Below, one piece after another: positions 63,910 through 64,000 of a stretch of 64,000 bases of DNA. Positions within the stretch are counted from its first letter, which is position 1, and every line of letters starts with the position of its first letter. The notes below the pieces were generated by a model, which saw only the letters and a program-made list of their open reading frames with translations, had not been told where the DNA came from and searched no databases. The stretch is from an uncultured Crocinitomix sp. GTDB lineage: Bacteria > Bacteroidota > Bacteroidia > Flavobacteriales_D > Crocinitomicaceae. The stretch lies in the NCBI GenBank assembly GCA_905478225.1, contig CAJQHR010000018.1, forward strand, positions 1 through 64,000, in the 5' to 3' direction. A program made the position numbers and the translations under genes.

Positions 63910-64000
63910 ATGTGGTAGTTTGGAACGTATTTACGGTGATTTTAAATCACGAACATGAAATAGTCCACAAAACGACCATTTAAATCGTTTAACATAATAA

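Overview
AT-rich chromosomal window from a Bacteroidota bacterium, probably Flavobacteriales-like. The lineage inference rests on T9SS/SprB-type proteins, the HemD-DUF4271 pair, detached atpD-atpC, SufBCD, a TAnnTTTG-type promoter and a CarboxypepD_reg-TonB receptor. Most of it is ordinary housekeeping: glyS, PBP1A, MscS, hemD, acyl-CoA dehydrogenase, MlaE/MlaF, gpsA, sufA-B-C-D, sdhC-A-B, ribF, atpD-C, uppS-bamA-ompH-ompH-murI. Accessory material includes: a long minus-strand run in which CoA-transferase subunits A and B are separated by two large membrane proteins and followed by flavoprotein, membrane-protein, methyltransferase and zinc-ribbon lipoprotein genes; a secreted serpin; a CotH-like/beta-helix lipoprotein; and a DsrE/TusE-DsrC/SQR-like sulfur cluster. 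The most unusual signals are: (1) a perfect (GTT)15 microsatellite encoding 15 consecutive valines in a predicted TM segment of a small ORF; (2) a tandem-duplicated secreted protein whose single reading frame is cut by one TAG exactly where the second repeat has Trp (TGG); (3) at least five decaying or frameshifted loci, including a T9SS-type lipoprotein whose lipobox Cys codon is now TGA, an LVIVD protein truncated by an IS3-family orfA fragment, and SQR and a lipoprotein gene broken only by homopolymer +/-1 events; (4) three helically phased TTGTGC repeats upstream of the suf operon. No CRISPR array, prophage, or rRNA/tRNA gene was recognised by eye. No clear-cut new multi-gene defence or mobile system was found.
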